DNA of 52,066 bases from a bacterium (lineage in GTDB: Bacteria > Patescibacteriota > Minisyncoccia > Phycocordibacterales > UBA1550): the NCBI GenBank assembly GCA_030649835.1, contig JAUSES010000063.1, forward strand, positions 1-52,066, in the 5' to 3' direction. The number at the start of each line of letters is the position of its first letter. The first letter of the stretch is position 1. Both the position numbers and the translations under genes were made by a program. Positions 10,344 to 19,416 of this stretch are shown here, piece by piece. Under the pieces are notes generated by a model that was given only the letters and a program-made list of their open reading frames with translations, was not told where the DNA came from and made no database searches.

Positions 10344-11017
10344 ATGAGACACCCAAGTGCTCATCCGCAGTACGCAACACGTATAAACTTCATTAACTGG
10401 GCGCTCAGGATCGGTGCCATTGAGCTTGTTCCTCGGGAGCTGAAGAGTGGGCGAATTTCGCCATACTACTTTAATTCCGGATTGTTCAATACGGGACACA
10501 CTCTTTCAACACTTGTTCAGGAATATACAAAGGTGATTCATCTTAACTTTAATCCTGATGTGATCTTTGGCCCTGCGTATAAAGGTATTCCGCTTGTTGC
10601 AGGTGTTGCGATAGCCCTCGGTAATAGTGTCGGGTACGCCTTCAACCGCAAGGAAGAAAAGGCCCATGGTGAAGGAGGGATCCTTGCCGGGTCCCCGCTT
10701 GAAGGAAAAAAGGTACTGATCATTGACGATGTGATGACCACGGGGACTTCATCTGGCGAAGCTGTTGAAATTATTCGCGCAAACGGCGGAACCCCATTGG
10801 CTGTGTGATTGCATTTGATCGGCAAGAACGCGGAAAAGAAAGCGAACTTTCAGCAGTACAGGAATTTCAGAAGAATTATGGAATACCTGTTCAAGCCGTC
10901 GCAACATTTGAGGATCTGATTGATCTCCTCAAGAATTCTACAGCCGGAAGCAAATATGATTTGCGAGGGGATATTCTTGAAAAAATCCTCGCGTATCAAA
11001 AGGAGTACGGGGTTTAG
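10344..11017 (+). pseudogene. pyrE: Orotate phosphoribosyltransferase, frameshifted
   Basis: ORFs 10344..10808 (VLIIDDVMTTGTSSGEAVEIIRANGGTPLAV*) and 10805..11017 (IAFDRQERG...) join into one OPRTase if one G is restored near 10803-10807. Confidence 0.85.
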
Positions 11018-11036
11018 TAAAAACTCTGTATTCAAG

Positions 11037-11067
11037 ACCAGCCTCTTTCAAACGGGGCTGGTTTTTG
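11037..11067 (+). terminator. Rho-independent terminator
   Basis: ACCAGCC...GGCTGGT followed by TTTTTG. Confidence 0.75.
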
Positions 11068-11169
11068 TATTTTGCCACCCTCAAAAATAGTTGTATAATA
11101 GATGCAGAGGTTCAGCAGTTGCAGGTGGTCATTTTGCTTCCTAACTTTTTGAAAAGAGGGAGGTGTGAC

Positions 11170-11502
11170 ATGAATTTTGGTTTTAATCCTAATCAAAATA
11201 ACCTTATCGTAAGCTTTACTGACAAGGAGAAGGACTGGTGTTTGCAACTTATTGAAATTGCAATTGAGGAGGAAAGTGAGAGGGGGGCAAGACTTCCGTC
11301 TCCTGATCAACTTCGGTTGCGTCGGAGCAACGAGCTTCCGAACGACTACTATCTTGATTTTAGTTTCGAACATCTCTCTCTCGGCATGGCCTTTCTAAGA
11401 AATATATATGAAAGAAGAGTGGGGCCGAATGATTCTGAAAAAATGGAGGAAATTTTGTTTAAAATACATGTACTCTGCGGAGATGATACTGTCTACCACT
11501 GA
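11170..11502 (+). CDS. Hypothetical protein
   Basis: ORF with GAGGTG upstream of ATG 11170; followed by a terminator. Confidence 0.5.
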   Translation: MNFGFNPNQNNLIVSFTDKEKDWCLQLIEIAIEEESERGARLPSPDQLRLRRSNELPNDYYLDFSFEHLSLGMAFLRNIYERRVGPNDSEKMEEILFKIHVLCGDDTVYH

Positions 11503-11524
11503 TACCAAAAGTTTTAAGAAGTAC

Positions 11525-11550
11525 CCGGGGTGACAAGCCCCGGTTTTGTT
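11525..11550 (+). terminator. Rho-independent terminator
   Basis: CCGGGGTGACAAGCCCCGG followed by a T-rich tract. Confidence 0.7.
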
Positions 11551-11581
11551 TTTATGTGGAGAGTGCGGTATCATTACTTCA

Positions 11582-12548
11582 ATGTTTGAAATATTCTTGA
11601 TTATTTTAGGGCTTGTCATCTTTGAGACGGTGATGAGTATCGACAATGCGGTGGTGAATGCCGACGTTCTTTCGACGATGAAGAGTAGGCGCGCGAAACG
11701 ATTCTTCCTGACGTGGGGTATTCTTTTTGCGGTGTTCGTGGTGCGCGGTGTCTTGCCGTCACTCATTGTTTACCTTTCTACTCCCAACATAGGACTCTGG
11801 GGTGCCATCTCAGCTATTTGGAAAAATGACCCGAGTGTGACCGTCGCAGTAATGGCGGCAACCCCAATTATTATGATTGCGGGTGGAATGTTCCTTGTGC
11901 TTCTCTGGGCGCATTGGCTTTTTATGGAGGATAAAAAGTTTGGACTTCCGCATGAATGGTATGTGCAGAAATACGGCGCGGTATGGTTTTCCTCCGTAGC
12001 AGCACTTCTTCTTGTCGGGGTGCTGTATAAAATAAACAGTTCGTTCTTTGAGGATCCAATGAAGCTCGCGCTTGCGGCGGCGGTTGGCTTTAGTGTGTTT
12101 TTTATAACGCAGGGATTTAAAGATAATGCAGAGGAGATAGAGGAGCGCATCATTGCATCGGGCGAACACAGCAGTATGTCCGTCCGACTGGTCCAAGGTC
12201 CTTTTTCTTGAAGTCTTGGACACCGTGTTTAGTATCGACGGGGTAGTGGGGGCCTTTGCATTTACAACTTCGGTACCGATGATTCTCATCGGTACCGGTA
12301 TCGGCGCTATTGTGGTGCGTCAGCTTACGATGTACGGGGTCGATCGCATCCGCTCGTACAGCTATTTGAAAAACGGTGCAATGTACTCGATCGGTTTTCT
12401 CGGCTTCGTGATGATTCTTGAAGCCTTTGGCGCACACATCCCCGCGTGGTTCTCGCCATGCGTGACCATAACCGTGGTCGGCTATTTCTTCTGGAAGTCA
12501 GTTGCGGAAAATAAGAGGCTCGCCACGGTACCCCAGACAAATGAGTAA
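11582..12548 (+). pseudogene. DUF475/TerC-like membrane protein, frameshifted
   Basis: ORFs 11546..12211 and 12153..12548 join if one TCCG of the tandem TCCGTCCG (12179-12186) is removed, giving EHSSMSDWSKVLFLEVLDTVFSIDGVVGAF. Confidence 0.85.
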
Positions 12549-12572
12549 GAATGGCGGCCGTAGCGTTAAACT

Positions 12573-12707
12573 AGAACCCATCTCAAATTAAATTTGAGCC
12601 TTATCGGTCGGCAAGCCACTTCAGGGGTTTTTGAAAACAAAGTTTTCAAAAACCCCTGAAGTCTGGTAATCTGTATATTATTAGCGGTTTAATTTGAGAT
12701 AGGTTCT
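12573..12707. repeat. Nested inverted-repeat element (20-bp outer stem, perfect 21-bp inner hairpin)
   Basis: AGAACCCATCTCAAATTAAA (12573-12592) / TTTAATTTGAGATAGGTTCT (12688-12707); inner ACTTCAGGGGTTTTTGAAAAC-AAA-GTTTTCAAAAACCCCTGAAGT (12618-12662). Confidence 0.9.
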
Positions 12708-12724
12708 GGTATAATAAAAGCACC

Positions 12725-13756
12725 ATGGCAAATCAGAAATCAGAACTTTATTTTCTCCTTGCAGTTCTCGCAGGGGTTGGTCTTCTTGTTTTTTTCATTT
12801 TTCAGCCATTTATTTATGCTCTTATATTGGCAGTTATTTTTGCAACAGTATTTTCACCCGTACACAAAAGAATTCTCAGCATGATGAACGAACGACATGC
12901 CACCTCGGCAATTTTGTCTACCATTTTTGTTTTGGTTGTGATTTTTGTGCCCATCACTCTCCTCAGTACACAGATTTTTAAGGAAGCCACTCAACTCTCA
13001 GAGACTATTGTAGAGAACGGAGGAACCACGGGGATGATGATCTGGCTCGAGGACATGGTGAGAGGACTCGGTATCACATCACTCCCGGCGAGCACTTTTG
13101 ACATCAACCAGTATCTTAAGCAAGGTCTTGTTTGGCTGACAGAGCATCTCGGGACCGTATTTTCCAATATTGCAAAAATAGTTTCGAGCATAATCGTGAT
13201 GCTCTTTGCGCTCTACTACTTGTTTAAAGAGGGAAGCGAGCTCAAAAAGAACGCTATCACACTAAGCCCCCTTCAGGATGTACACGATGAGACTATTTTT
13301 CGAAAACTTGAAATAGCAATAAACTCGGTAGTGCGGGGAAGTATCGCCGTGGGGCTGGTGCAAGGAGTGTTAACTGCCATTGGGCTCGCTATCTTCGGCG
13401 TTCCAAACCCCGTGCTGTGGGGAAGTGTCGCTGCGGTGACCGCGCTCATTCCTGCCATTGGCACCTCTATTGTACTTCTCCCTGCGATTTTGTTTCTCTT
13501 TTTTACTGGTCAGGAGCCGTCTGCTCTCGGGCTATTGGTGTGGGGAATAGTTGCTGTGGGGCTCGTTGACAATGTGTTGGGGCCTAAGCTCGTTGGCAAG
13601 GGCGCCAAGCTTCACCCATTCCTTATTCTTCTTTCCATTTTGGGCGGTGTCACATTTTTTGGTCCGGTTGGATTCCTCTTTGGACCACTTGTTCTCGCTC
13701 TTCTCTTTGCATTTCTCGAAATTTATTCCACTGTTTTGAGGAAGCGCGGAGCATAA
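12725..13756 (+). CDS. AI-2E family transporter (PerM-like)
   Basis: 343 aa polytopic protein; ALILAVIFATVFSPVHKRI, GVPNPVLWGSVAAVTALIPAIGTSIVLLPA. Confidence 0.88.
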   Translation: MANQKSELYFLLAVLAGVGLLVFFIFQPFIYALILAVIFATVFSPVHKRILSMMNERHATSAILSTIFVLVVIFVPITLLSTQIFKEATQLSETIVENGGTTGMMIWLEDMVRGLGITSLPASTFDINQYLKQGLVWLTEHLGTVFSNIAKIVSSIIVMLFALYYLFKEGSELKKNAITLSPLQDVHDETIFRKLEIAINSVVRGSIAVGLVQGVLTAIGLAIFGVPNPVLWGSVAAVTALIPAIGTSIVLLPAILFLFFTGQEPSALGLLVWGIVAVGLVDNVLGPKLVGKGAKLHPFLILLSILGGVTFFGPVGFLFGPLVLALLFAFLEIYSTVLRKRGA

Positions 13757-13766
13757 TCAATTAAGT

Positions 13767-14309
13767 GTGGATGAGAAAATAATTAAGATATTGAAGAAAG
13801 GAGGTGTTGGAGTACTTCTTACCGATACTTTGTATGGGATGGTATCTGCCGCAGAAAACAAAAAAGCAGTTGAGAGAATTTACAATATAAAAGGGAGAAA
13901 TGAAAAGAAGCCACTCATCATTTTAATTTCCAATGTCAGTGACGTCGAGCGTTTTGGAGTGAACCTCGATGAGGAGGCCCGAGAGTTATTAGGGAAGTTT
14001 TGGCCGGGGGCAGTGAGCGTCATATTGCCCTGTGGTCTGAAAAAGTTTGAGTACCTGCATCGTGGCACAAAAACCCTCGCATTCAGAATACCTAATAAAA
14101 AATCCCTGATTGATATTATAAAGAAGACGGGGTCGCTTGTAGCACCGAGCGCAAATCCAGAGGGGCTTCCTCCCGCCAAAAACATCACCGAAGCAAAGCG
14201 CTATTTTGGTGATACGGTGGACTTTTACCAAAGCGGCGGAAATCCAAAAACAAAGCCTTCGACAATTGTTTCAATAATAAAAGGTGAGGTAGTAATAATT
14301 AGAAAATGA
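13767..14309 (+). CDS. Sua5/YciO/YrdC family protein (threonylcarbamoyl-AMP synthase)
   Basis: GVLLTDTLYGMVSAAENKKAVERIYNIKGRNEKKPLIILI, LVAPSANPEGLPPA. Confidence 0.88.
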   Translation: MDEKIIKILKKGGVGVLLTDTLYGMVSAAENKKAVERIYNIKGRNEKKPLIILISNVSDVERFGVNLDEEARELLGKFWPGAVSVILPCGLKKFEYLHRGTKTLAFRIPNKKSLIDIIKKTGSLVAPSANPEGLPPAKNITEAKRYFGDTVDFYQSGGNPKTKPSTIVSIIKGEVVIIRK

Positions 14310-14782
14310 GTACCAGAAAAACAGTTGCTATTCTCGACAATCTCCGTAGTGTTCACAATGTGGGCTCGATTTTCCGCACGGCAAATGCGGTAGGAATTGA
14401 GAAAATATATTTGTGTGGCACAACACCAACACCGCTTGATAATAAAGGAGAAAAAAGAAAAGATTTTGCAAAGGTTGCACTAGGTGCAGAGGACACGGTG
14501 AAGTGGGAATATATTGAGAGTACTTTCGAATGCGTGAAGAGGCTGAAAGAAGAAAATTATTATGTTGTTGCTCTTGAGCAGGACGAGAAGTCAGTTGACT
14601 ACAAAAGTATAGTGCCGGAAAAGAAAACTGCATTTGTGATAGGGAACGAAGTGGATGGTATTTTCCCCGAGGTGCTTGTGCAGAGCGACATTATCGCCGA
14701 AATCCCCATGCTTGGCACAAAAGAGTCGCTCAATGTGACAATAGCGTTTGGGGTTGCGGTGTATCGGATATTGGGAGTGTGA
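14306..14782 (+). CDS. TrmH/SpoU family RNA methyltransferase
   Basis: ILDNLRSVHNVGSIFRTANAVGIEKIYLCG, AFVIGNEVDGI, IPMLGTKESLNVTIAFGVAVY. Confidence 0.9.
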   Translation: MSTRKTVAILDNLRSVHNVGSIFRTANAVGIEKIYLCGTTPTPLDNKGEKRKDFAKVALGAEDTVKWEYIESTFECVKRLKEENYYVVALEQDEKSVDYKSIVPEKKTAFVIGNEVDGIFPEVLVQSDIIAEIPMLGTKESLNVTIAFGVAVYRILGV

Positions 14783-14801
14783 TCTTAATTCAGTTTTGCG
14801 C

Positions 14802-14831
14802 TTGACCCCCCCCGTACAAACATGATAGACT
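14802..14831 (+). promoter_or_regulatory. Candidate promoter with C8 homopolymer next to the -35-like box
   Basis: TTGACCCCCCCCGTACAAACATGATAGACT; TTGACC, 18-bp spacer, TAGACT. Confidence 0.4.
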
Positions 14832-14968
14832 CGCCACAGATGTTGCATTTCTGACATCCAACTTACACAAGGAGAATACAAATGAATTCATCATAGTTCT
14901 TTAACACAAACATGGTACACTGAAATTGAATATCACTTCATCAATCATATCTTATGAGGAATCTCACA

Positions 14969-16093
14969 ATGAAAACAAAACTCTTAATTCTGTTAGGCAT
15001 TACACTTGCGGTGCTTTCTGCATTTGCGGTGGCGGGGAATCTGCTTACTCCACCGTGGAGTGCAGGAAATGTTTCGCCAGAGAACACAAATCTGTCGGAC
15101 GAAAAACCTGAACCTCCCCTCGTCATTACAAAAGACCTAAATGTTCTCAAAGGCAGAGGGCTTTTCTATGCCGAGAATGGCTCGCTCCATAAAGAAGAAA
15201 TTTCTCCCGATGGTACCCTTGCAACCACAAGTAAAATAGTGGCAACGGGGTCAATTCGGCTTGTGGATCAGAATGACGACGCTGTCTTGTTTGTTAAGAG
15301 CCTGTCTTCTGGAGAATATAGCTCTAATAACGAGCTATGGCTCCTTGATAAGATAACGGGATTGTCACAGAAAATAATCAATAGAGTAGCTGTTGGTGGC
15401 GAAGGGAGGATTTCTCCACAGGGGAATCTTATTGCCGTAGTTACCTACGATAATGAACTCCTACTTCTCGCACGAGATGGAGATGGTCTTGTTACCCAAA
15501 TTGGCGTTCACGGCATCTCCCCAATGTTTTCCCCTGATGGTAAGAAAATCGCCTACATAAAACTCAAAGACGAGAAAATCAATCTCGGCGATGAGGATAT
15601 GTTTCAAGGTGTTGCGATTTACGACCTAGTTACAGGGGAAGATAGTATTGCTTCCAAAGCAGGCACAGAAGGGAAAGAGTACAGAATCACCGGATGGTCG
15701 CCTGACGGTAAGAGAATATACTTTCCTTCTTCAAACGATGCCATATGGTCTGTCGCTCTTGATGGAAATGGAAAAAGACAGGAGACAAACAATGGAATAG
15801 AGTCACCTTTCGTTTCAACCTACTTGAGTCAGTTGCTTTTTGCTGATGACGGAACTACTGCGTTTGGCGAGGCAGACGGTGTCTGGGCTTTTAAACTCGG
15901 TAATGATGGTGAATTCCTTGGCGCGAAAAAAGTTGTGGAAGGAGTTGATGGCAACATATCAATGTTGAGTTGGCTTGAAAAGGGGAAGAGTATCAATTTC
16001 CGTCCTTATGGAGGCGTTATTAATCCAGCTACAGGAAAGATGTTCCCCAAAGCATTCACAACTGTCTATCGCGTTTCAGATTTGAAACAATAG
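14969..16093 (+). CDS. TolB/WD40-like beta-propeller membrane/lipoprotein
   Basis: N-terminal TM segment; ISPQGNLIAVV, MFSPDGKKIAYIK, WSPDGKRIYFPS blades; paralog of 3..977. Confidence 0.75.
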   Translation: MKTKLLILLGITLAVLSAFAVAGNLLTPPWSAGNVSPENTNLSDEKPEPPLVITKDLNVLKGRGLFYAENGSLHKEEISPDGTLATTSKIVATGSIRLVDQNDDAVLFVKSLSSGEYSSNNELWLLDKITGLSQKIINRVAVGGEGRISPQGNLIAVVTYDNELLLLARDGDGLVTQIGVHGISPMFSPDGKKIAYIKLKDEKINLGDEDMFQGVAIYDLVTGEDSIASKAGTEGKEYRITGWSPDGKRIYFPSSNDAIWSVALDGNGKRQETNNGIESPFVSTYLSQLLFADDGTTAFGEADGVWAFKLGNDGEFLGAKKVVEGVDGNISMLSWLEKGKSINFRPYGGVINPATGKMFPKAFTTVYRVSDLKQ

Positions 16094-16123
16094 TTCTGTA
16101 CACATTAAAAAAGGAGAAGTGAA

Positions 16124-16741
16124 ATGAATAAAGCTTATTTGGCTGGTTTGGTGTTGGTTGTCGTGAGTCTTTCCGCGGAGGCGGCATTGATTAGGTGGCC
16201 GCTTGATTTTTACGCAGGATACTCGCGATGGTACGATAATAATCCGAGTGCGGGAGCTGTGCGTCGCTATGATGGCAATACGCAACTTTCTCCGCCCCCT
16301 TACTATATTGCCTATGATGGGCATGTTGGTACCGATATTAAAGGTGGAGGAATTGACCCCGCGTATATTCGTGCCGGCGCAAGTGGGGTTGTGTACCAGA
16401 AAGTGAACACCTGTGCCGACACACCTGTTCCTGGTTGCGGATCTGGTTTCGGCAACCATGTACGCATAGAGCATCCAGATGGGATGGTTACTATTTATGC
16501 ACACATGCTACAAGCATCTATACGACCAGAGGGAAGTGTTATTTGCGGCAACCTTGTGGGGCTCATTGGAAATTCTGGTTCCTCAGACGGGCGACATCTC
16601 CATTTGGAGTTCAGACGAGACAGGTATCTTCCCCCGAGAACTTTTGACCCATTTAATGGGGCAGGAAACATTGGTGTTAGCTACTGGACCAACCAGAACG
16701 GTAACACTGCTCCGGTGAATCCATCCATGACATGTTCATAA
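16124..16741 (+). CDS. M23-family peptidase, secreted
   Basis: Signal peptide; YDGHVGTDIKGG, GNHVRIEHPDGMVTIYAHM, GNSGSSDGRHLHLEF. Confidence 0.87.
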   Translation: MNKAYLAGLVLVVVSLSAEAALIRWPLDFYAGYSRWYDNNPSAGAVRRYDGNTQLSPPPYYIAYDGHVGTDIKGGGIDPAYIRAGASGVVYQKVNTCADTPVPGCGSGFGNHVRIEHPDGMVTIYAHMLQASIRPEGSVICGNLVGLIGNSGSSDGRHLHLEFRRDRYLPPRTFDPFNGAGNIGVSYWTNQNGNTAPVNPSMTCS

Positions 16742-16783
16742 TGTATCAGTGTTCATAAAAAAATAGTTCTTTAGTTTCAACTT

Positions 16784-16818
16784 ACACCCCCGAGATTTTT
16801 TTCGGGGGTGTTTTTATA
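16784..16818 (+). terminator. Rho-independent terminator
   Basis: ACACCCCCGAGATTTTTTTCGGGGGTGT followed by TTTTA. Confidence 0.85.
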
Positions 16819-16888
16819 TAATTTTTTCTTTTTGATATTTAGACTTTTTCTGCTAGAATGCGCTCAATTATTGAAGACAAAGGGATTC

Positions 16889-17151
16889 ATCCCGTTAGAA
16901 GTCGCCTGCCCACTTTCGCCAGAACACAAAGTTGAGCTCAAGTGATGGCGGGCGGGCATAGTTCAGCTATTTCTACTGATGGAGGAAGTCGAATGTCCAG
17001 ATATTTTTTTCACTAGTCGTTAAACAAATACGGAAGTTCACGCGCTAAATAATTGAGATTTAGCTATCATATGAAAATTACTAGATATTATGAATACACA
17101 CGATACAATTACAGATACAGTCGCGCGTGAGCTTCCTACTTCTAACGGGAT
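16889..17151 (+). repeat. CCCGTTAGA inverted-repeat element, copy E1 (long)
   Basis: ATCCCGTTAGAAGT (16889-16902) / ACTTCTAACGGGAT (17138-17151), perfect 14-bp arms; right arm lies inside the atpB reading frame. Confidence 0.85.
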
Positions 17152-17875
17152 TCATATTTCGCTTTCGGCAGAACAAATAGGGACTCTGTGGGGGATTCCC
17201 GTCACAAATACAATGCTCATGAGCTTTATCGTGTTTGCACTTCTCGCAATCCTTGCGTTTTTTGTACGCAAAAATCTCGCACTCATTCCGGGGCGACTCC
17301 AGACGGCGGTAGAGACACTTTTTGTCGGTATTCTTGACTACATGACGGAGACCCTAGAGGATGCAAAGCTCGCACGAAAACTTTTTCCGCTCATCCTCAC
17401 TATTTTCCTTTTTATTTTTACCGCAAATATTATTGAATTTACTCCGGGGATCGGAAGTATTGGCTGGACGCACGGAGGGGAGTTCACGCCGCTCCTTCGC
17501 TCGATGAATACTGACCTGAACACAACACTTGCGCTCACGATCATTGTCTTTATTGTTATTGAGGTGGTCGGGGTGGCAACATTGGGCTTCTTGAAATATG
17601 GCAAGAAATTTGTTAATGTTACCTCGTTCCTGGGTTTTTTGGTGGGCATTATTGAGCTTTTTTCCGAAGTAGCGCGTTTGGTCTCGTACTCGTTTCGTCT
17701 TTTCGGAAACATCTTTGCGGGAGAAGTGATGATTTTAGTTATTCAGCACTTTGTACCCATGGTACTCCCCGTCCCCATTATGCTCTTTGAGGTTTTCGTC
17801 GGTTTTATACAGGCGGCAATCTTTGCGCTCCTCACACTCTTCTTTGTGAAGATTGCGGTCACGCCGGCGCATTAA
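17090..17875 (+). CDS. atpB: F0F1 ATP synthase subunit a
   Basis: LFSEVARLVSYSFRLFGNIFAGEVM; followed by atpE/F/H/A. Confidence 0.95.
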   Translation: MNTHDTITDTVARELPTSNGIHISLSAEQIGTLWGIPVTNTMLMSFIVFALLAILAFFVRKNLALIPGRLQTAVETLFVGILDYMTETLEDAKLARKLFPLILTIFLFIFTANIIEFTPGIGSIGWTHGGEFTPLLRSMNTDLNTTLALTIIVFIVIEVVGVATLGFLKYGKKFVNVTSFLGFLVGIIELFSEVARLVSYSFRLFGNIFAGEVMILVIQHFVPMVLPVPIMLFEVFVGFIQAAIFALLTLFFVKIAVTPAH

Positions 17876-18028
17876 CGAGGTTTAAGGTGTTAGGTTTTAG
17901 CTTTTAGGAGGACACAGGGCGTGTTATCTTAAAAACTAATACCTATCAGGTTTTAGTTTAATATGATTATTAGTTAATTTAGTATTTTGAGTTTTAGCTT
18001 TGCGGTGTTGTGGAAAGTAGAGACTTTT

Positions 18029-18295
<267 letters not shown>

Positions 18296-18310
18296 TCAGC
18301 ATACATTCAC

Positions 18311-18754
18311 GTGGAACAGATCATCTCAGTATTCGGTATCAATTGGAAACTCCTCCTCATTCAGGGGGTAAACTTTGGTTTGCTTCTTTTTATTCTTCAT
18401 CGTTATCTTTACAAGCCAGTAATCGCTATGGTGGACGAGCGTCGTGAAAAAATTGAAAATGCCATAAAAGATTCCGAGCGGATGGAGGTGGAGCTCGGCC
18501 TTGCGGAATCCGAAAAAGCTCGTATTGTCCGTGAAGCAACAGTAAAGGGTGATGAGCTCATTGACGCTGCAAAAAAACACGCAGAAACTGCCGAGGCTAT
18601 GATGATGAAAGATGCACACAGAAAAGCAGTACATCTTTTGAACGAAGCAGAGCACCGTACAAACCGCGAGCATGATGAAATGCTCCAAAACGCTGAGCGT
18701 GAGGTCGCGCGCATGGCAGTGTTGTCTGCAGAGAAAATTTTGCGTAAAGCATAA
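18311..18754 (+). CDS. atpF: F0F1 ATP synthase subunit b
   Basis: N-terminal TM segment then long charged helix; operon position. Confidence 0.92.
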   Translation: MEQIISVFGINWKLLLIQGVNFGLLLFILHRYLYKPVIAMVDERREKIENAIKDSERMEVELGLAESEKARIVREATVKGDELIDAAKKHAETAEAMMMKDAHRKAVHLLNEAEHRTNREHDEMLQNAEREVARMAVLSAEKILRKA

Positions 18755-18760
18755 CCATGA

Positions 18761-18882
18761 ATCCCGTTAGAAGCCGCGGTCGCTTCGTGGAAGAAAAATA
18801 TATGAAAAAAAGTCGAACAAAATTTATTAAAAATAACATAATGCAAGGGCTTCGCGCGAGCGCGACCTGCTTCTAACGGGAT
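18761..18882 (+). repeat. CCCGTTAGA inverted-repeat element, copy E2
   Basis: ATCCCGTTAGAAGCCGCGGTCGC / GCGACCTGCTTCTAACGGGAT; right arm runs into atpH ATG (18881). Confidence 0.92.
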
Positions 18883-19282
18883 GAAAGCATCATGGTACGC
18901 AGAGGCGCTTTACGGAGCGCTCAAAGAAGTTGCTACGGAGGCGGAGTCAAAAAAAGTTTTTGTCAGCTTTCGGAAGGTTCTCTTAACGCGAGGGCACGAA
19001 AAACTTCTACCATTTATTTCGCGCGAACTGGAGAAAATTCTTATTCGCGAGAAGAACAATAATGAAGTGATTTTGGTAACCGCAGATGCAAAGAGTAAAA
19101 ACAAATGGTCCCATGCATATGACCATTATGAAAAAGAAGGGACAATTCTCAAAGGCGCTATTCGTCAAGACAAAGTAGATGAATCAATTGTTGGAGGATT
19201 CCAAATAAGAATGAAAGGAACATTAATAGACGGCAGTTACAAAAAATCCCTAGTCGAACTTTATCGCAACGTCACTAATTAA
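18881..19282 (+). CDS. atpH: F0F1 ATP synthase subunit delta
   Basis: GFQIRMKGTLIDGSYKKSLVELYRNV; operon position. Confidence 0.85.
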   Translation: MKASWYAEALYGALKEVATEAESKKVFVSFRKVLLTRGHEKLLPFISRELEKILIREKNNNEVILVTADAKSKNKWSHAYDHYEKEGTILKGAIRQDKVDESIVGGFQIRMKGTLIDGSYKKSLVELYRNVTN

Positions 19283-19293
19283 TAGGACACGAG

Positions 19294-19416
19294 TCCCGTT
19301 AGAGGTCATATAGTTAAATTATGTACTCTTCGGGCTTTATAAAGAGATGTGCTATTATTGCTAATTATTATAAGATAACTACGGAAATGCCTAGCATTTC
19401 CTACCTCTAACGGGAT
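19294..19416 (+). repeat. CCCGTTAGA inverted-repeat element, copy E3
   Basis: TCCCGTTAGAGGT (19294-19306) / ACCTCTAACGGGAT (19403-19416); internal GGAAATGC-CTA-GCATTTCC; runs into atpA ATG (19415). Confidence 0.92.

Noticed and set aside
10795-10812. Programmed -1 frameshift in pyrE
   Set aside because: No X_XXY_YYZ slippery heptamer at GCT GTG TGA and no evident downstream stimulator; PyrE homologs are single-frame.
16960-17000. Hammerhead-ribozyme-like CTGATGG...GTCGAA in the E1 element
   Set aside because: Core does not match CUGAUGA...GAAA with proper stems; likely chance.
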